A program made the position numbers and the translations under genes. Positions 1 through 11,641 of a stretch of DNA of 64,000 bases are shown in pieces. The notes beneath the pieces were generated by a model. The model did no database searches and was not told the origin of the DNA. It saw only the letters and a list, made by a program, of their open reading frames with translations. Each line of letters begins with the position of its first letter. Within the stretch, counting starts at the first letter, position 1. Origin of the DNA: Ephemerocybe angulata (Eukaryota > Basidiomycota > Agaricomycetes > Agaricales > Psathyrellaceae); NCBI GenBank assembly GCA_013368325.1, contig JAACJK010000057.1:620001-684000 (forward strand), in the 5' to 3' direction.

Positions 1-1297
1 CTGCCTTTTGGCACTGATGAGTTTCAATACCGTCAGCCGCGGTGCCAGACGAGAGAGCGACAAGAGCAACTGGGATGCTTACCTCTTGCCCACAGAACCG
101 TACCAAATCGCATTTTGAACACAGCTTTGAATACACAGAGTTTTTTGGACACAGCAGATACCCACATCCACCCTTCCGCACGATGGCCATCTCGAACAGG
201 GCGTCCCGAACTGGATTGTTCAAGTTCTCGAGCAACCGAGCAGTCCCGGCGTCTAACGTGGTCCTCCTGCTGCCCCCGCGACTCAGCAGTAACTGGATGG
301 CGATGAGGGTCTGGCTCCAGTGGTCATCGGGTGCGGGGCCTGAGGAGGAACGGCCGGGGAGGGACGAAATGATGGCGGCCAAACGCTCGAATACAGGAGT
401 CATTTCGTTGACTTTGGCGCGAAGCGCCTCGTGCCAAGGGCCGGTTAGATCCTGCTTGTAGAAGATGTGGAAAAAATCGAATATATCTTGGATGGTGTCC
501 CCAAATTCTTCGGTACGGGTGGAGTTTGAGTCGTTCTCGTAGGAGTCCATCGCTTCTGTCAGAAGTACGAGCGGCCTGGAGATTGCGAACCTGTAATGTG
601 GGGATCGGAGGAGCGCGAGGGCGAGTGGCTTGTGGTGCAATGAAAGGACTGTCGCGAGTTTGAAAATCTTCGGGGTGCCTCCCAGTTCCCTAGTCCACAG
701 TTCGAGCCCTTGGATAGACTCCGGGATCCCGGCGGGAAGAAGATCCTTTACGTCCAGAGGCCAGGGTTGGTCTTGAGCGTCGGCCCCCGCAATTGGGGTC
801 CGGAACTTGTTTGCTGTCAAGCTCGAGAGTGCCACCCTGATCAGCGTGATCAGGAAGTCTACTGTTCGGCGAATCGAGACCATGCCACGGAGAAGGTTGT
901 CCTCCTCTGAGATATCTTCGCTCCATGACCCGTGGAATTGCTTCACCCGCTCGATCATTTCCGGGCTCTTTCCTCGAACGGTCTTGCGGCATCGACAGTA
1001 AGCTAGGAGGGCGAACATCGTGTCGTGCGCTTCTTCGGTCTGCTTGAAGGTGAGGAACCTTATAGCTGCTCTAAGGAGTCTGGGGTACGACTTCGTGAAC
1101 TTGAGGCGTGCGCTGGCCGAGGTCCCACAAGTGTTCAATAATGCGAAGTTTACACGTGCCGAGGCCAATTCCACGGGAACTGCGCAGAAGGGTGTTGTGT
1201 GTGGGGATGAAATGGCAGTCGTTAACAGCTCTACGGCGTCCTCTAGAGAGATGATCGTCTCGATGCCGGTTCGGCCTGAGGTGGCTGACATTGCCAT
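1..1297 (-). CDS. MYND-type zinc-finger protein (copy A), 3' end cut by window edge
   Basis: Large helical protein ending in a MYND zinc finger, a protein-interaction module that binds two zinc ions; its partner is unknown. Translation starts at the ATG at 1297 (MAMSATSGRTG), chosen because the paralogue starting at 24318 begins MAMTTSGRLP. Exon 1 runs 1297-83 (405 codons). A 69-nt intron (82-14) follows, and exon 2 (13-1) begins C-Q-K and leaves the window. Visible zinc ligands are CGYLLC, CSKC and FCGQE followed by the exon-2 Cys. The intron splits the finger in phase 0, as in the three other copies (11642, 21154 and 24318). The N-terminal ~370 residues match those copies in order, for example a KFRTP-type motif followed by DQPWPL and DLLP. 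Outside the finger I recognise no domain. Incomplete only because the window ends. Confidence 0.85.
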   Translation of the reverse strand, partial: MAMSATSGRTGIETIISLEDAVELLTTAISSPHTTPFCAVPVELASARVNFALLNTCGTSASARLKFTKSYPRLLRAAIRFLTFKQTEEAHDTMFALLAYCRCRKTVRGKSPEMIERVKQFHGSWSEDISEEDNLLRGMVSIRRTVDFLITLIRVALSSLTANKFRTPIAGADAQDQPWPLDVKDLLPAGIPESIQGLELWTRELGGTPKIFKLATVLSLHHKPLALALLRSPHYRFAISRPLVLLTEAMDSYENDSNSTRTEEFGDTIQDIFDFFHIFYKQDLTGPWHEALRAKVNEMTPVFERLAAIISSLPGRSSSGPAPDDHWSQTLIAIQLLLSRGGSRRTTLDAGTARLLENLNNPVRDALFEMAIVRKGGCGYLLCPKNSVYSKLCSKCDLVRFCGQEVSIPVALVALSSGTAADGIETHQCQKA

Positions 1298-1591
1298 TGC
1301 TTCTTATCTTCTTGTGCGATCGGTCGTGCGTCCAACTTGTCTGTGTTTCGCGATATTTGAGATTGGATAAACGAAATGGAAAGCAGAAAGAAAGACTCGG
1401 AGAGAAAGAACGAAAGAAAGCCGGAAAATCTTTGGGGCGCTCCCGCTGATGTGACGCACGGCACTTGCCGTGTCACTGGTTCACCCCTGAGCGAAACCAT
1501 CCCCGGCTCCCACTGCCTTCCTGCTTGTCTTTTGGCCTCCTCGCGCTTTAAGTTACTTACACTTCATATTCACCTAGAATTTTCCACCCAA

Positions 1592-2167
1592 ATGAATGGA
1601 TTACAGAGTGCGAAGCTGCCACCGGCACGCGGCCCCCACCCTACGCTTAGGGTCGACACCACGTTCCCCAGCCGCTCCCTCCCAATGCCTGCACCGCCTG
1701 AGCCCTCTGCCAGCAACGCGGCTCACCAACCAGAAACAAACCCCCAAACTTCCTTGGTACGAGGCGGCACCCTACAACATAGACCGATGGCTGACAATTT
1801 AGCCGTGCAGCTTTTAGAAGGGTCGAGCTTCGGGGAAGAGACGCGCCCCACCGTGAAGAAGCTCGTGGAACTTGTCCAACAGAATGACCCCCATGCGGTC
1901 TACTGGGCAGATTTACTTAGAGGCTTCGACAGATTATGGGACCGATACAACTCCGAGACGAACATTGACAACCTCAGGGAAACCGCTCACTTTCTACGCA
2001 TGCATGCCACGTTCTTGTCGAGGGTGCAGGAGTATAGTCTGAGAAATGGACGACAGGATATAAAGGACGGCATAGCAATTATTCTTCGTAACAGTAAGCT
2101 GAGCTTCCTTGCAGATGTAACAATGTTGCTGATGGTAAATGCCCTTAGTCAACCAAGCTGTCTCTGA
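1592..2167 (+). CDS. Hypothetical helical protein, 191 aa
   Basis: Single open frame, divergent from the MYND gene at 1297 and sharing a 294-bp intergenic region with it. The frame is open upstream to 1376, but the first ATG with a fungal-looking pyrimidine-rich leader is at 1592. The N-terminal ~65 residues are rich in Pro, Ser and Ala and look disordered. From about residue 70 the sequence becomes charged and helix-prone, with VKKLVELVQQND and later FLRMHATFLSRVQEY. No signal peptide is visible; the last 25 residues are hydrophobic. I recognise no family. It may be a real short gene or the first exon of a longer one. Confidence 0.4.
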   Translation: MNGLQSAKLPPARGPHPTLRVDTTFPSRSLPMPAPPEPSASNAAHQPETNPQTSLVRGGTLQHRPMADNLAVQLLEGSSFGEETRPTVKKLVELVQQNDPHAVYWADLLRGFDRLWDRYNSETNIDNLRETAHFLRMHATFLSRVQEYSLRNGRQDIKDGIAIILRNSKLSFLADVTMLLMVNALSQPSCL

Positions 2168-3196
2168 AATAAGTGTCTGATTCATTCCCTCGATCTGCGC
2201 ATCCTAAGAAACTTCTCTAACGCTCCCTTTCATGCTTGCTTAGCCACCATATCATGTTTCCAATGATGAGAGCTCCATTCGAAGCATATTCTATACCCTT
2301 CTATGCAATTTAAAGATCAGTTTCTCCCCCATACGTCTGAGGCCCATTCAACGATTTTGATTTTCCTCTTCAGTCTGAAAGTGTTCCAGATCCGCAGTTG
2401 TTCTGAGCTGCGTGCCCATTTGCGTCAGTCGACACTAATTTGACAGGGCCGGTGCGGGAGGATGGCCTGGAAAGTTCGCCAGGCGCGTATCTCTGGCTTA
2501 TTACGCACGAGTCGCGACTTAGGCGCCTAAATGCCGTTGATCACAACACAGATAAAGGCCCTTGCCCGCTTTCTAACTCTGAAATGAAACTATTTACTTG
2601 TAGTCGGTTGTGCCACGTTGTCATCCATATCCAAATTTCTTACAACGGATGTCGCCGGATTTAAGCGCCCGCGGATAGGTGTGGCAAACGTGTATTTCGA
2701 TATATTCAGCTCGGATTCAGGATATATGGTTATCGCCAGATGTAACGATTCAATTGGAGCTTGAGATGAGACAGTGTATAGGTAGATACACTTGAAGTAC
2801 GGTATAGCTTACGGATAGAAACGAGCGGATTCGGCCTGTACATCGCATAGTCTTGTTCGATGCCGTGCCTATATCCGACAGTTCAGCTGATGGAATGTGT
2901 GCAGCTTCATCGATCATCGATGAAGCTTACCCGAATATCCGCGATTACGATGCTGGATGGATCTGTGGCACAGTTTTTGGCCTCTTCAAGGTACCAGAGT
3001 CTACTCCACTAGATACGTCGGTGAGGTCTGGATGGCCTGGAGTGCTACCAGGCAAGACCTGAGCGAGATGTCAGTCAAAGATAATTTATCCATGACCACC
3101 TGCATTGAGGATTCTGCATGTGGATATGTCCTAATGTCCCCTGAAGGCAGCTCAAGGCACCAAGCCGATTCCTCGCACTCCCCAGCCCACCAGTAA
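2168..3196. other. Intergenic, no gene seen
   Basis: Only short, unbiased open frames on both strands. It contains one copy of the recurrent 8-mer TAAGCGCC (2662-2669) and a palindrome GGCGCC at about 2522. No supportable coding sequence or RNA gene. Confidence 0.5.
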
Positions 3197-3307
3197 CTGT
3201 GGATCCCATGCATGGACCCATCATTATCTGGAACCTCTGCTTATAAGCACGTCCATGCATGGGACATGGCCTGCTGAGGTCCACAGTCCCATGCATGGGA
3301 TCCACAG
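3197..3307. repeat. 111-bp palindromic element with near-perfect inverted ends
   Basis: The left end reads CTGTGGATCCCATGCATGG and the right end is its near-exact reverse complement, finishing CATGGGATCCACAG at 3307. A third copy of the palindromic core CCATGCATGG lies inside at about 3252-3261. The size and inverted ends resemble a MITE or a foldback element. No target-site duplication is obvious and no transposase is nearby. Confidence 0.6.
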
Positions 3308-5058
3308 ATACTCCTCCTCAGCCGTCCCGGAGTTCAGTCGGAGCGAGAGGCAAGCAGCACATCAGCGTCATGCCACTGCTCCAATACCCCGAGATAGAGC
3401 ATCGCTACGCCCTCACCGTCACCCCCAGACCTCCGTTCGAGACCCCCATCCGCGCTGGAGATTTGGGCTCACGACGCGGTGCAGTACCGCCCAAGCACGA
3501 AACACGATTCGGAGCTCGACTCGTAGAGGTCTTCTACGACAGCGTCAGAGGCGGCGCTGTCGTGCGCCACGCAGCCCCAATCGCGTTCCCCGAGCCTGAC
3601 CATCACCGTCTGGGCTCCTCCCCCGTGAGCGAGCGGTCATCCCGACCAACGAAGAAGCGATGGGTGGAGTCGAGGGTCAGGATATATAATAGTACGCGAG
3701 GTCTAGGTCTTTGTAGCACAGTCTGAAGTCGTGGTACGGGGTTTCGGCGACTGAGAGGGAGGCAGCCAACAAGGAAGGTTTCGATAATATTCATGAGATT
3801 CATGAGTGGAACGCGCCAATGCCGGCCGCGCGACGCTTGAGTTCGGGTCCGAGGGGATCGATCTTCTCGTCGAAACATAAGTCGCGATAGAGGATACAAG
3901 TTCCAACCTGGAGTAAGTACCTGGAGTAAGTACGTGAGTCCCTAGTAGATCTGCCCCCAATCTCGACGTGCGTGCAGGAAGGAAAGGAAACAAACACACC
4001 CCAAACATTCTGTCATTGTAGACCTCGGACCCTTCGACCATCCATCCCAACAACCCTCCCTCCACACACGCAGCCGCCCCACTTCTCAACCATGCCAGCC
4101 AACTTGAAGGTCCTCAACCGCAGTGGATTAGTCGGTCCGTCCCAGAAACGTGCATGCAACTTCAGTTTGCTTGCACCGAGCGAGAGTACGACGACGTCGA
4201 TAGAGTCGAAAGAAAGCGAGAAACGGCCGGGGCATGTGCATGATAATCAGGGATGGGTCAGGAACCCCACAGCGATGTCGGCGCGGGAGGCGCGAAAGAC
4301 GGACGACGGACGAAGGAAAAAATAGAACTACGCGACCGACCCGGTCACGGGTGTGATTCTGGTGTACAGTATTATATGTTCCGCTTGACTCTGTTGACCG
4401 CGGTCAACGTTGAACGTTGAACCCTAGAGGCGCGTTATAGTGCTCTGCCATCTGGAGAGGTTTAGAAGACTGAGATATCTGGGGTATTGGCGCAAGAGCA
4501 TAAGTTCAACCACCGAGCTCACCATGCCTTACCGTGCTCCCAAGCCATGTATCCATCCGATCTGGGATGCGCATCGGAATGATTCATTCTTTAGTTTAGT
4601 GTTCTGTTCTTGCACCAAAGTTCCGGCCGCTCGTAAGAGCCCATATCCATTCTTCAAGCCGCTGATTGAGCAGTGGGTGGGGCAAGGTAGAAAGCAGAGC
4701 CGTCGGGGTCCCATCGCGTTCCGTCTGCCGTTAAGGTCCTCCTAAGAAAGCCAAAGAAGCCAGCGAGTAAAGGGTTCCAGGATCCGATATCCAAGCCTGA
4801 CCCCCGGTCAGAATCCAGAACCAGGGAATACCGCGGCCATAGCCACGGTGACGAGCTCCCGGTCAAGGAGTCAAGGACGCGGGGAAAGACGCGTCTACCC
4901 CAAAAATGTGATGGCGTCATCGCGGCCGCGGCCGTCCGAAGCCCTCCGAAGCCCTGACGCCGTACCCAGGAAAAGCTCGGGACCATTCGCTCCGTCGCTT
5001 CTTCACTCACCACCACCACCACCACCACCTCCTCCTCCTCCAAAAAACGAAAACGAAG
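3308..5058. other. Intergenic region upstream of malate dehydrogenase; two doubtful short frames
   Basis: Two frames were considered. One is 3371-3726 (begins MPLLQYPEIEHRY). The other is 4092-4325 (begins MPANLKVLNRSG), which follows a C/T-rich leader like a fungal 5' UTR and ends in a basic tail. Neither matches a family I know and neither has convincing splice partners, so they are not called as genes. The last few hundred bases should contain the malate dehydrogenase promoter. Confidence 0.4.
5008..5041. repeat. CAC/CTC trinucleotide tract in the MDH leader
   Basis: A run of CAC units (5008-5029) passes directly into CTC units (5030-5041), ending 18 bp before the malate dehydrogenase ATG. 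It probably lies in the 5' UTR. Pyrimidine-rich leaders are common for strongly expressed fungal genes; any regulatory effect is inference. Confidence 0.75.
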
Positions 5059-6163
5059 ATGCTCTTCAACCGCACCGCGCTCACCGCCACCCGCGCCTTC
5101 TCGACGAGCGCCCGCCGCGAGACGAAGGTCGCCGTCCTCGGCGCCGGCGGAGGCATCGGCCAGCCCCTCTCGCTCCTCCTCAAGAGCGACCCGCTCGTTT
5201 CTTCGCTCTCGTTGTACGATATCCGCGGAGCACCCGGTGTCGCTGCCGACGTCAGCCACGTTGACACCGCCAGCGAGGTGCGCATTCTCCCGTTCCCGTT
5301 CCCCTCCCCCTCCCCTCCCCCCTGCTCCGTGACCGACCCGCTAACACGTTTTATCCTTATTTGTATTGTAGGTCAAGGGCTACGCCGCGGACCAGCTCGA
5401 CCAGGCGCTCGAGGGCGTGAAGGTCGTCGTCATCCCCGCCGGCGTGCCGCGCAAGCCCGGCATGACCCGCGACGACCTCTTCAACACCAACGCGAGCATC
5501 GTGCGCGACCTCGCCGCCTCCGTCGCGCGCGTCGCCCCCGAGGCGCACATCCTCGTCATCAGCAACCCCGTCAACAGCACCGTCCCCATCGTCGCCGAGA
5601 CCCTCAAGAAGGCCGGGGTCTTCGACCCCCGCCGCGTCTTCGGCGTTACGACGCTCGACGTTGTGCGCAGTGCGCGCTTTGTGGGCGAGGTTACGGGCAA
5701 GGATCCGAAGGAGACTGCGATTACGGTTGTTGGGGGGCACTCTGGGCCGACGATTGTGCCGCTGCTTAGCCAGAACAAGAATGCGCAGGGGGTGAAGGGC
5801 GAGGTGTATGGGAAGGTTGTGCACCGTATTCAGTATGGCGGAGACGAGGTCGTCAAGGCCAAGGACGGAGCCGGGAGCGCGACCCTCAGCATGGCGTACG
5901 CCGGCGCCAAGTTCACGAACAGCCTCCTGCGTGGCTTGAACGGCGAGAAGGGCGTTGTCACCCCCACGTTTGTGAGGAGCCCGCTCTATGAGGACCAGGG
6001 CATCGACTTCTTCTCGAGCAACGTTGAGCTTGGGCCTAACGGTGTGGAGAAGATTCATCCGATTGGGGAGATTACGGCGGAGGAGCAGAAGTTGCTTGAG
6101 GCGTGTTTGCCGGAGTTGAAGAAGAACATTGAGAAGGGGAAGGCGTTTGTTAACAAGGCTTAA
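5059..6163 (+). CDS. MDH1: Malate dehydrogenase, mitochondrial
   Basis: NAD-dependent malate dehydrogenase that interconverts malate and oxaloacetate in the TCA cycle in the mitochondrial matrix. Exon 1 is 5059-5277 and exon 2 is 5372-6163, separated by a 94-nt GT-AG intron (phase 0), giving 336 residues, the usual length. Residues 1-20 ([20 protein letters not shown]) form an Arg/Ser-rich amphipathic mitochondrial presequence with an RR end. The NAD-binding loop GAGGGIGQP follows at about residue 28. Further on are the substrate Arg segment [38 protein letters not shown] and the catalytic His in [11 protein letters not shown]. The C-terminus ends KAFVNKA. Very strong call; only the compartment is inferred from the presequence. 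Confidence 0.97.
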
Positions 6164-7978
6164 GGGTCTTGTCGGTGGTTAGCAGTGGTGCGATATACAT
6201 ATGGAAAATATATCATTAATTTGTACAACTTGGTGCGATGAGAGTTTGTGGGAGAGGGAGGTAAGCTGGGGAGGGAGAGATATGCTTCCATCAACTGCTT
6301 AGGTGTATCGTGCATAGCTATGGGCTGACACCCAGAGATGGCCAAGGTTTTGGTATGCCTTATCAAGCAGGTACATAGCGCTGACGGATCTGTCGAAAGA
6401 AAAAAAAAGCATCTAGTGTAAACGCGTTGCGTGTCGGGTTCGGAAGGCCTGGAGGTCGACGATCTAAACGCGGAGGGTGCCAGCAGACTTCGACCGCCCA
6501 GTCAAAACGTGCACCGAGACTGTGCGAGCTGAAGCGAGCCGGCCGGAGTTTTGTGGAAGTCTCCGAAGCTCCGAAATCTTCAGAAAGTTGGCAGGCGCTC
6601 CGATCTCTCTCGGAGCCCAGGCGAAGCCAGGCGAGCGGGTTTTCGATGTATATACCTGGGAATCGGTTTGTTGCGAACATATGCGAGGATTTCGGAAAAT
6701 ATCTGATATTATAAGCGGATTATCTCGCTGATTTGTAGCTAATACAGGATGCTACAAATGGAGAGGACAAGAAACCAGAGAAGCACAAGGAGGCGATGGC
6801 GGGGGCATAGAAATGAGGTGCACATACGTACCAACTTAGCTAACGCTATGTTCCGCTAGAGGACTAAACCACCCTGTTTCAAAAATGAAGTTAGACGGGG
6901 GTCGGAAAAGGTATTGTGGGCCATGGCATACCTCTGAGATGATGGAGAGCTTCGAAAGGATGCTATCGAGTTACATGAGCATGAGAGCTGCCATCTTCAG
7001 GAGACGTGATAAGACATACATTTATCCATTCCTTTTCGGAAGACCAGCTGCGACCAAACTAGTATCGGGAGGTACTCCGCAAATGCGATCCTTGGAGCTC
7101 CCTAGAGGCGCATATATGCGGTCTTGAAAGCATGGGCCCGAGTACGCAAGCGCAATATGTGACTGTGCGCTGTTGAGGGGGTTAAAGGTAGCCACAGTGA
7201 GTTCGAATGCGAAGAATATAGGATGGAAATTGCACCAGTATGTCTCGCCAACCGACCATCCTCGAAACCCACCTAATTCCGGACCAAACACCTCGACCCA
7301 ACCTCGACCATCCGACCTCCTCAAAGAACTCTGAATTAGTCCTCTGACGCCCACAGGAGTGATTACCGCACAAAAAGGATAAGGCGGGGCATTGATATTG
7401 CAGCGATGCTGGAGGAGATGGTGGAGGGGGGAGAAGAAGAGTGTCAACGCGTTCAGACCAGGCGCGCCGATTCTCAAGTTCATTTTGCAACTCCGACGGA
7501 CTCATCGCTGCGCGGCACACATTCGTGCAACGTCCAAGCATCGTCAACTGGACCGCCGTCGCCATTGATCGAAGAAGCAGCTTACGGACAATCGACGAAG
7601 GTGTCGTCTTGGCTCAAAATCGCTAGAACTCCGAGAAGTCGGTACGCCTCGCCCAACCTCGGAATTCCTCAGATATTGCCGGATATTCTCGGCTCTTAGG
7701 AGCGCGTTTTGACTGGGGAATTCGACCTTTAGCGCTTTAGCTCACCTTCGGATCCCATCGGGCGTGCGGGCCTGACTCCGTCAAAGGCTGGAGCTGTATG
7801 TAGGCGGGGGTATATAGCGCTATATACGTCGGTACGGACAGATTGTGTCCTTCCTGGCGCGGCGAGTCCTGGCGAGTCGCGTTCTTCCGACGCCTTTCCC
7901 GAGGCCCTCGGATGCTGGTCTTATGGTTGTGCTTGTTTATCTCCGCGGTGGCTCGTGCCCATTGACAGGATGCGTCAA
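6164..7978. other. Intergenic, no gene seen
   Basis: Several open frames of 60-150 codons overlap on both strands (for example 6427-6714, 7022-7483 and 7182-7565). None has coherent codon use, a recognisable domain or plausible splice partners. It also holds repeated short words such as CTCCGAA near 6555-6610. I see no supportable feature. Confidence 0.45.
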
Positions 7979-8596
7979 ATGGAACTTGCCGCGACGCGTC
8001 GGTTCGTTTCTTTCTTTCTGACACCCGCTTTCCTTCCGCTCGCGCTCTCTCTTGCCCTGACTCTCAACTTTCGCCGAGGTGAGTGCTCTAATTATCGTTC
8101 GTTGCTATAATTCTACGTAGTGGCATGCAGGAATGTCTATGGCGCGTAGGGCTCGCTAAATCCCATCCCCTCCCCTCCCCTCCCCTCCCTCCCTCCCTTC
8201 CCCTTCCTCAAAAGTACTCAACAGGTTACAGGAGCAGGTACCTCGCGTCAGTTGGCCGCCAACAGAGTCAAGAGGAACAGCTACCAGAACTACACATGCG
8301 ACGACAGTGTCTGGTCGCTCAAGCTGAACCGGGTCCTCGACTTCTCCGACTCCTCCTGGATATGGGGCTTTGGTGAGTCTCCCGTGTCCCGTGCATTTCT
8401 GTACGGACTCTCGGGGACTTTGGGGTCGGATGCCCAACTCACTCTGCCCTTCCCAACCTGCTCGATGTTGGACACTGAAGGCGAAAGGTCCAGCATTGTA
8501 ATCGCAATCGACGATCCCGCTCCGCGTCTCCCAATCGGCGAGCTCTCACTGGCAGCATATTGTCCGGGCGGCTGTGCGGCTGTGACAGCAGGGTGA
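7979..8596 (+). CDS. Small secreted protein with signal peptide, three-exon model, ~118 aa
   Basis: Exon 1 (7979-8078) encodes MELAATRRF followed by a long Leu/Ala/Phe-rich stretch typical of a signal peptide or membrane anchor. A consensus GTGAGT donor follows, then a long intron containing a pyrimidine tract. Exon 2 (8232-8372) carries NSYQNYTCDDSVWSL and DFSDSSWIWGF. A second GTGAGT donor follows, and exon 3 (8481-8596) closes the frame with LSLAAYCPGG and a stop at 8594. All three junctions are in phase 1. The SSWIW phrase resembles the start of secreted carbohydrate-binding or rhamnosidase-like domains, but the protein stops there, so this may be a truncated relative or a small effector-like protein. 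It converges on the CorA-like gene, 4 bp from its stop. Exon 3 is the weakest part. Confidence 0.45.
8167..8208. repeat. Polypyrimidine TCCCC/TCCC tract
   Basis: Repeated TCCCC units change to TCCC units over about 42 bp, inside the putative first intron of the small secreted protein gene. Simple low-complexity DNA; it may simply be the intron's pyrimidine tract. Confidence 0.7.
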
Positions 8597-8600
8597 ATTT

Positions 8601-10380
8601 TCATGGGCTCCAATTCCTTACTACCCCCAGCCTGAACGCAGGTGTTGGTACGTCGAACTGCTCGTCCGCCTTTTGGAGCTCTCGGATATGAGCCGCATTT
8701 CTCCGCCGGCACCAGACATGCCAAGAAGCAAAGACGAGGATGGTGAGTGGGACTGTTATAGCTGGATAGAGCCACCAGCTTGGTGCTATCGACAATCCTG
8801 GCTGCCCTGGTGCTGGTGGTGCGCTTGGGCTTGAGGCGTTGAAGAAACCCATGCTGAAGACGGCGGAGACGAAGGTGCCTGGAAGGAACAGCATTGTTAC
8901 AGTTGCCATTGTGATCATACTGGAGCTGTCCTTTTGAGTCTCTGTAGCGATCTTGCTTGTAAGTCCGGCGATCTTGAGGTTGATCCAGTTGTCGCGTTGC
9001 GAGGAGAGGGCGTAGAAGAGGTTCATTTGGATTCCGGTCCGGTCGGCGTAGGTTTGGACCCATCGTTTCCGGATCTGCGTTTCGGAGAGGAGGAATTTGA
9101 AGACATGCGACACGCATATGCCGGTGGCGACCGAGGTTGGCGATGTTGTCGTTGTCGGAGGCAAATCGGGCGTGCTAGTGGCATCCAGCGGCTTTGGAGA
9201 CAATGTCTCGAATTCTGTAGAGAGCGTATTGTGTACTTCGATGAGGTACCCGAGGCGTTCGATGTGATCGACCATGTCTTCCTTGATCACGAGAAGATGG
9301 TATGACAGGATGTGCAGCTCTCTGATGGATTCGCTGGGATCCATCTCTATCTTGCTTTCGTCCAGATGCTCCTGTTGCCGCCCCATCTCGTGAGTATGGT
9401 TCGCACGGGAGGTGGACTGAATAGAGAGTCGTACGTATTCGACGAGAGTCATCCTGGGCTTCAGGATGGACTTGCCCCAGGCCTCCGAAGCAGCCTCCAT
9501 AACGAGTCCGTCTATGGCGAGAGGACGCAAGAGTTTGCTCGTCATCCCTCCCTCGATGCATCGGATGATGGAGTCTTGGACCCCGTTATACTTGCAGTTG
9601 TTCAAGATATATGTTGTGGATGTAGGTGTGTAGGAAAACCAGACATGGGAAGGGTAACTCTTGAGGCCACATGAATACCGATACCAGCCCTCTATATAAT
9701 GCATCATGAAGGTCAATTTAAAATGGTCTTGACTTGGTGAAGATTGTGACGTACCTATCGCATTGTAGTTTCCGGTCGCATCGTTAACCCTCCGCGTCCA
9801 ACAACAGTTTCCGGTTTTCACAACCCATGTCTTCTTGAGAAGAACGGAAAGGAAGGCGGGGGATACTCCAAGACGCGACGAGAGAAATTCGGCAGTCGCT
9901 GGGTGCATCGCAGGATGCACATCGTTAAAGTCGGCCGTACCATGAGGAGGTGCTTCTTGCTGGCCACTTCCGGCCAGAAAGACATGTCCTCGGAGAAATA
10001 TAATGCGAAGCAAAGGTGCAATTTGCTTTGCATTTATACTTTGCTTCGTATCTAGGCTCTAGATGAAGATCGAAGCATTGGGGCTTTAGCTCAGGAGTTT
10101 TTTCTCTATAGGTAAAGCTACTGACCGGATCCACTTTCAATGGATTTGAGAAATGTTCCACAGTCTCGTCATGCCCCAGGCCTTGCTTGTACACATGTAC
10201 TAGCTCGCTTTCCTTCCCTTCGCCCGGCCTCAGTTGAAGATGCACGTCCAGGATGTCGAGCGTCGTTTCGAAAACTCGGACACGCGTTGTAGATCCGTCG
10301 AACCAAGACTCCTTGCATCCCGGTTCGTCGTCGTAGGCTCGGAGTTCTAGCTCTGGGCAGTCCAGTTCTCTTGGCAGCAT
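8601..10380 (-). CDS. Fungal CorA-like membrane protein
   Basis: Relative of CorA/Alr divalent-cation transporters as found in basidiomycetes. Start is the ATG at 10380 (MLPRELDCPELELR); stop at 8601. A 63-nt intron (9692-9754) is clear. The intron between exon 1 and the segment near 9990 is real but its boundaries are not resolved. The middle contains SSRLGVSPAFLSVLLKKTW and PSHVWFSY, conserved blocks of the fungal family. A long helical arm ends TETQKDSSSMITMATVTMLF. Two membrane helices follow, FLPGTFVSAVFSMGFF and WWLYPAITVPLTILVFASW. The canonical GMN signature of magnesium channels is replaced by SMGFF, so magnesium transport is not assured. A second relative starts at 62328. Confidence 0.8.
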
Positions 10381-11641
10381 TGTTCTGGGTCGTCAGTATG
10401 AGTTGTCGGAGGGGATTGAAAGGGGAAGGGAGACAGTGACTTTATGCTGGTCATTCACCGAAGAGCTGTAAAGCTAGGCCTCCACATAGACAGCCGTGAA
10501 TCCCAGTACTACGTGAACACCGGCCCCAATAATTAAAATGCTGTGCAACAGCAGATGCTGGGTTCATCGAACTACACGTGCTTACCCGCGGGCGCTTAAA
10601 TTGAATGCCGTTTTGTGATAGGGAATTCGAATACGGACGACAGCGTGGCACACCCGGCTTAAATAAACCACTTTATATGAAAGTTTAAGGGCAGCCATGA
10701 GTCTTTTCTACATCGCAACCAACGACCAAGAAGCCACAGTTCTAGCAAGATTATTTAGGCGCCTAAAGCGTGCCGCGGCCCGCGTCAGTGTAGAGAGATT
10801 CCTTTCGCAAAGGCTTTAGAATTTAAGCTAGAAATGCGGGCATTAGCCACTTTATTGGAAGCCCTGGGCATATCAACCTTGCCAAGACTATGACGGCTCA
10901 CTGCCTCCCGCGAATTGGATATTCAGGTCCTTCCCCTCCCGGCAATTATTGCCACCCGTGGCGTCAGGTAGCTCGTCCCTCCCGTCTTTGCATTAGATAC
11001 TACCATACTAGGTATAAAACCTACGTTATAGATCTGGCTCTGTTCCAATCGGGTTAGAGACGGGCATGGGGACCGCCTGAAATCTGAGAATGTCCGGCGA
11101 GCGCTTAGCGCTTAGTACTTGGCCACAGGTAGCTCGTTGCTATCTTCCTTTAATTTATGTGGCTTCATTTTATTAGGAAATTTACAGCACTATACTACGT
11201 CAAAGGCGCCCTCGCAGAGTGAAGGTTGAGTGAAGGTATGTTGTGCGTTTCGCTCAGATCGCGCGCGGAGGGTAGTGGTTGCATTTTGGTGGGAGAGAGG
11301 GAAGCTTGGAAAAGGGAAGGATGGTGTCATTGGTTATATGACCGTCTTTTATTCAGACGTGGATCTCATGACGAGTCAGCTTGGGCAGGGAGCTCCGAGT
11401 CCGCCGGGGTGTCTAATGTCAGATTCTCCGGAAAGACAATATTTCGGGCCGAAGGCCGGGTGACATTCCCACGTTCAAAAGTTAGAACCTCCTTCCACTG
11501 GCATGCAAATTAAACTTTGATTTACCCCACTGCGCCGTGCAGCCCTCCTAAGTCCTTGAAGCAGCACAGATTTCACCGATATTGCCCGGACCTTGCCCTC
11601 CTACCTCCAAGGACCCAATCCACGTAGGCTGAGAGCCCCAA
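10381..11641. other. Intergenic, no gene seen
   Basis: AT-rich relative to neighbouring genes, with only short frames (for example 11226-11513). It contains GGCGCTTA at 10591-10598, TTTAGGCGCCTAAA at about 10754 and a tandem GCGCTTAGCGCTTAG at about 11100. No supportable gene. Confidence 0.5.

Noticed and set aside
5357..6058. Minus-strand 233-codon frame within malate dehydrogenase
   Set aside because: Shadow of the strongly biased MDH exon 2.
8290..9117. Minus-strand 275-codon open frame
   Set aside because: It overlaps the CorA-like coding exon in another frame and has no domain or sensible composition; an antisense-frame shadow.
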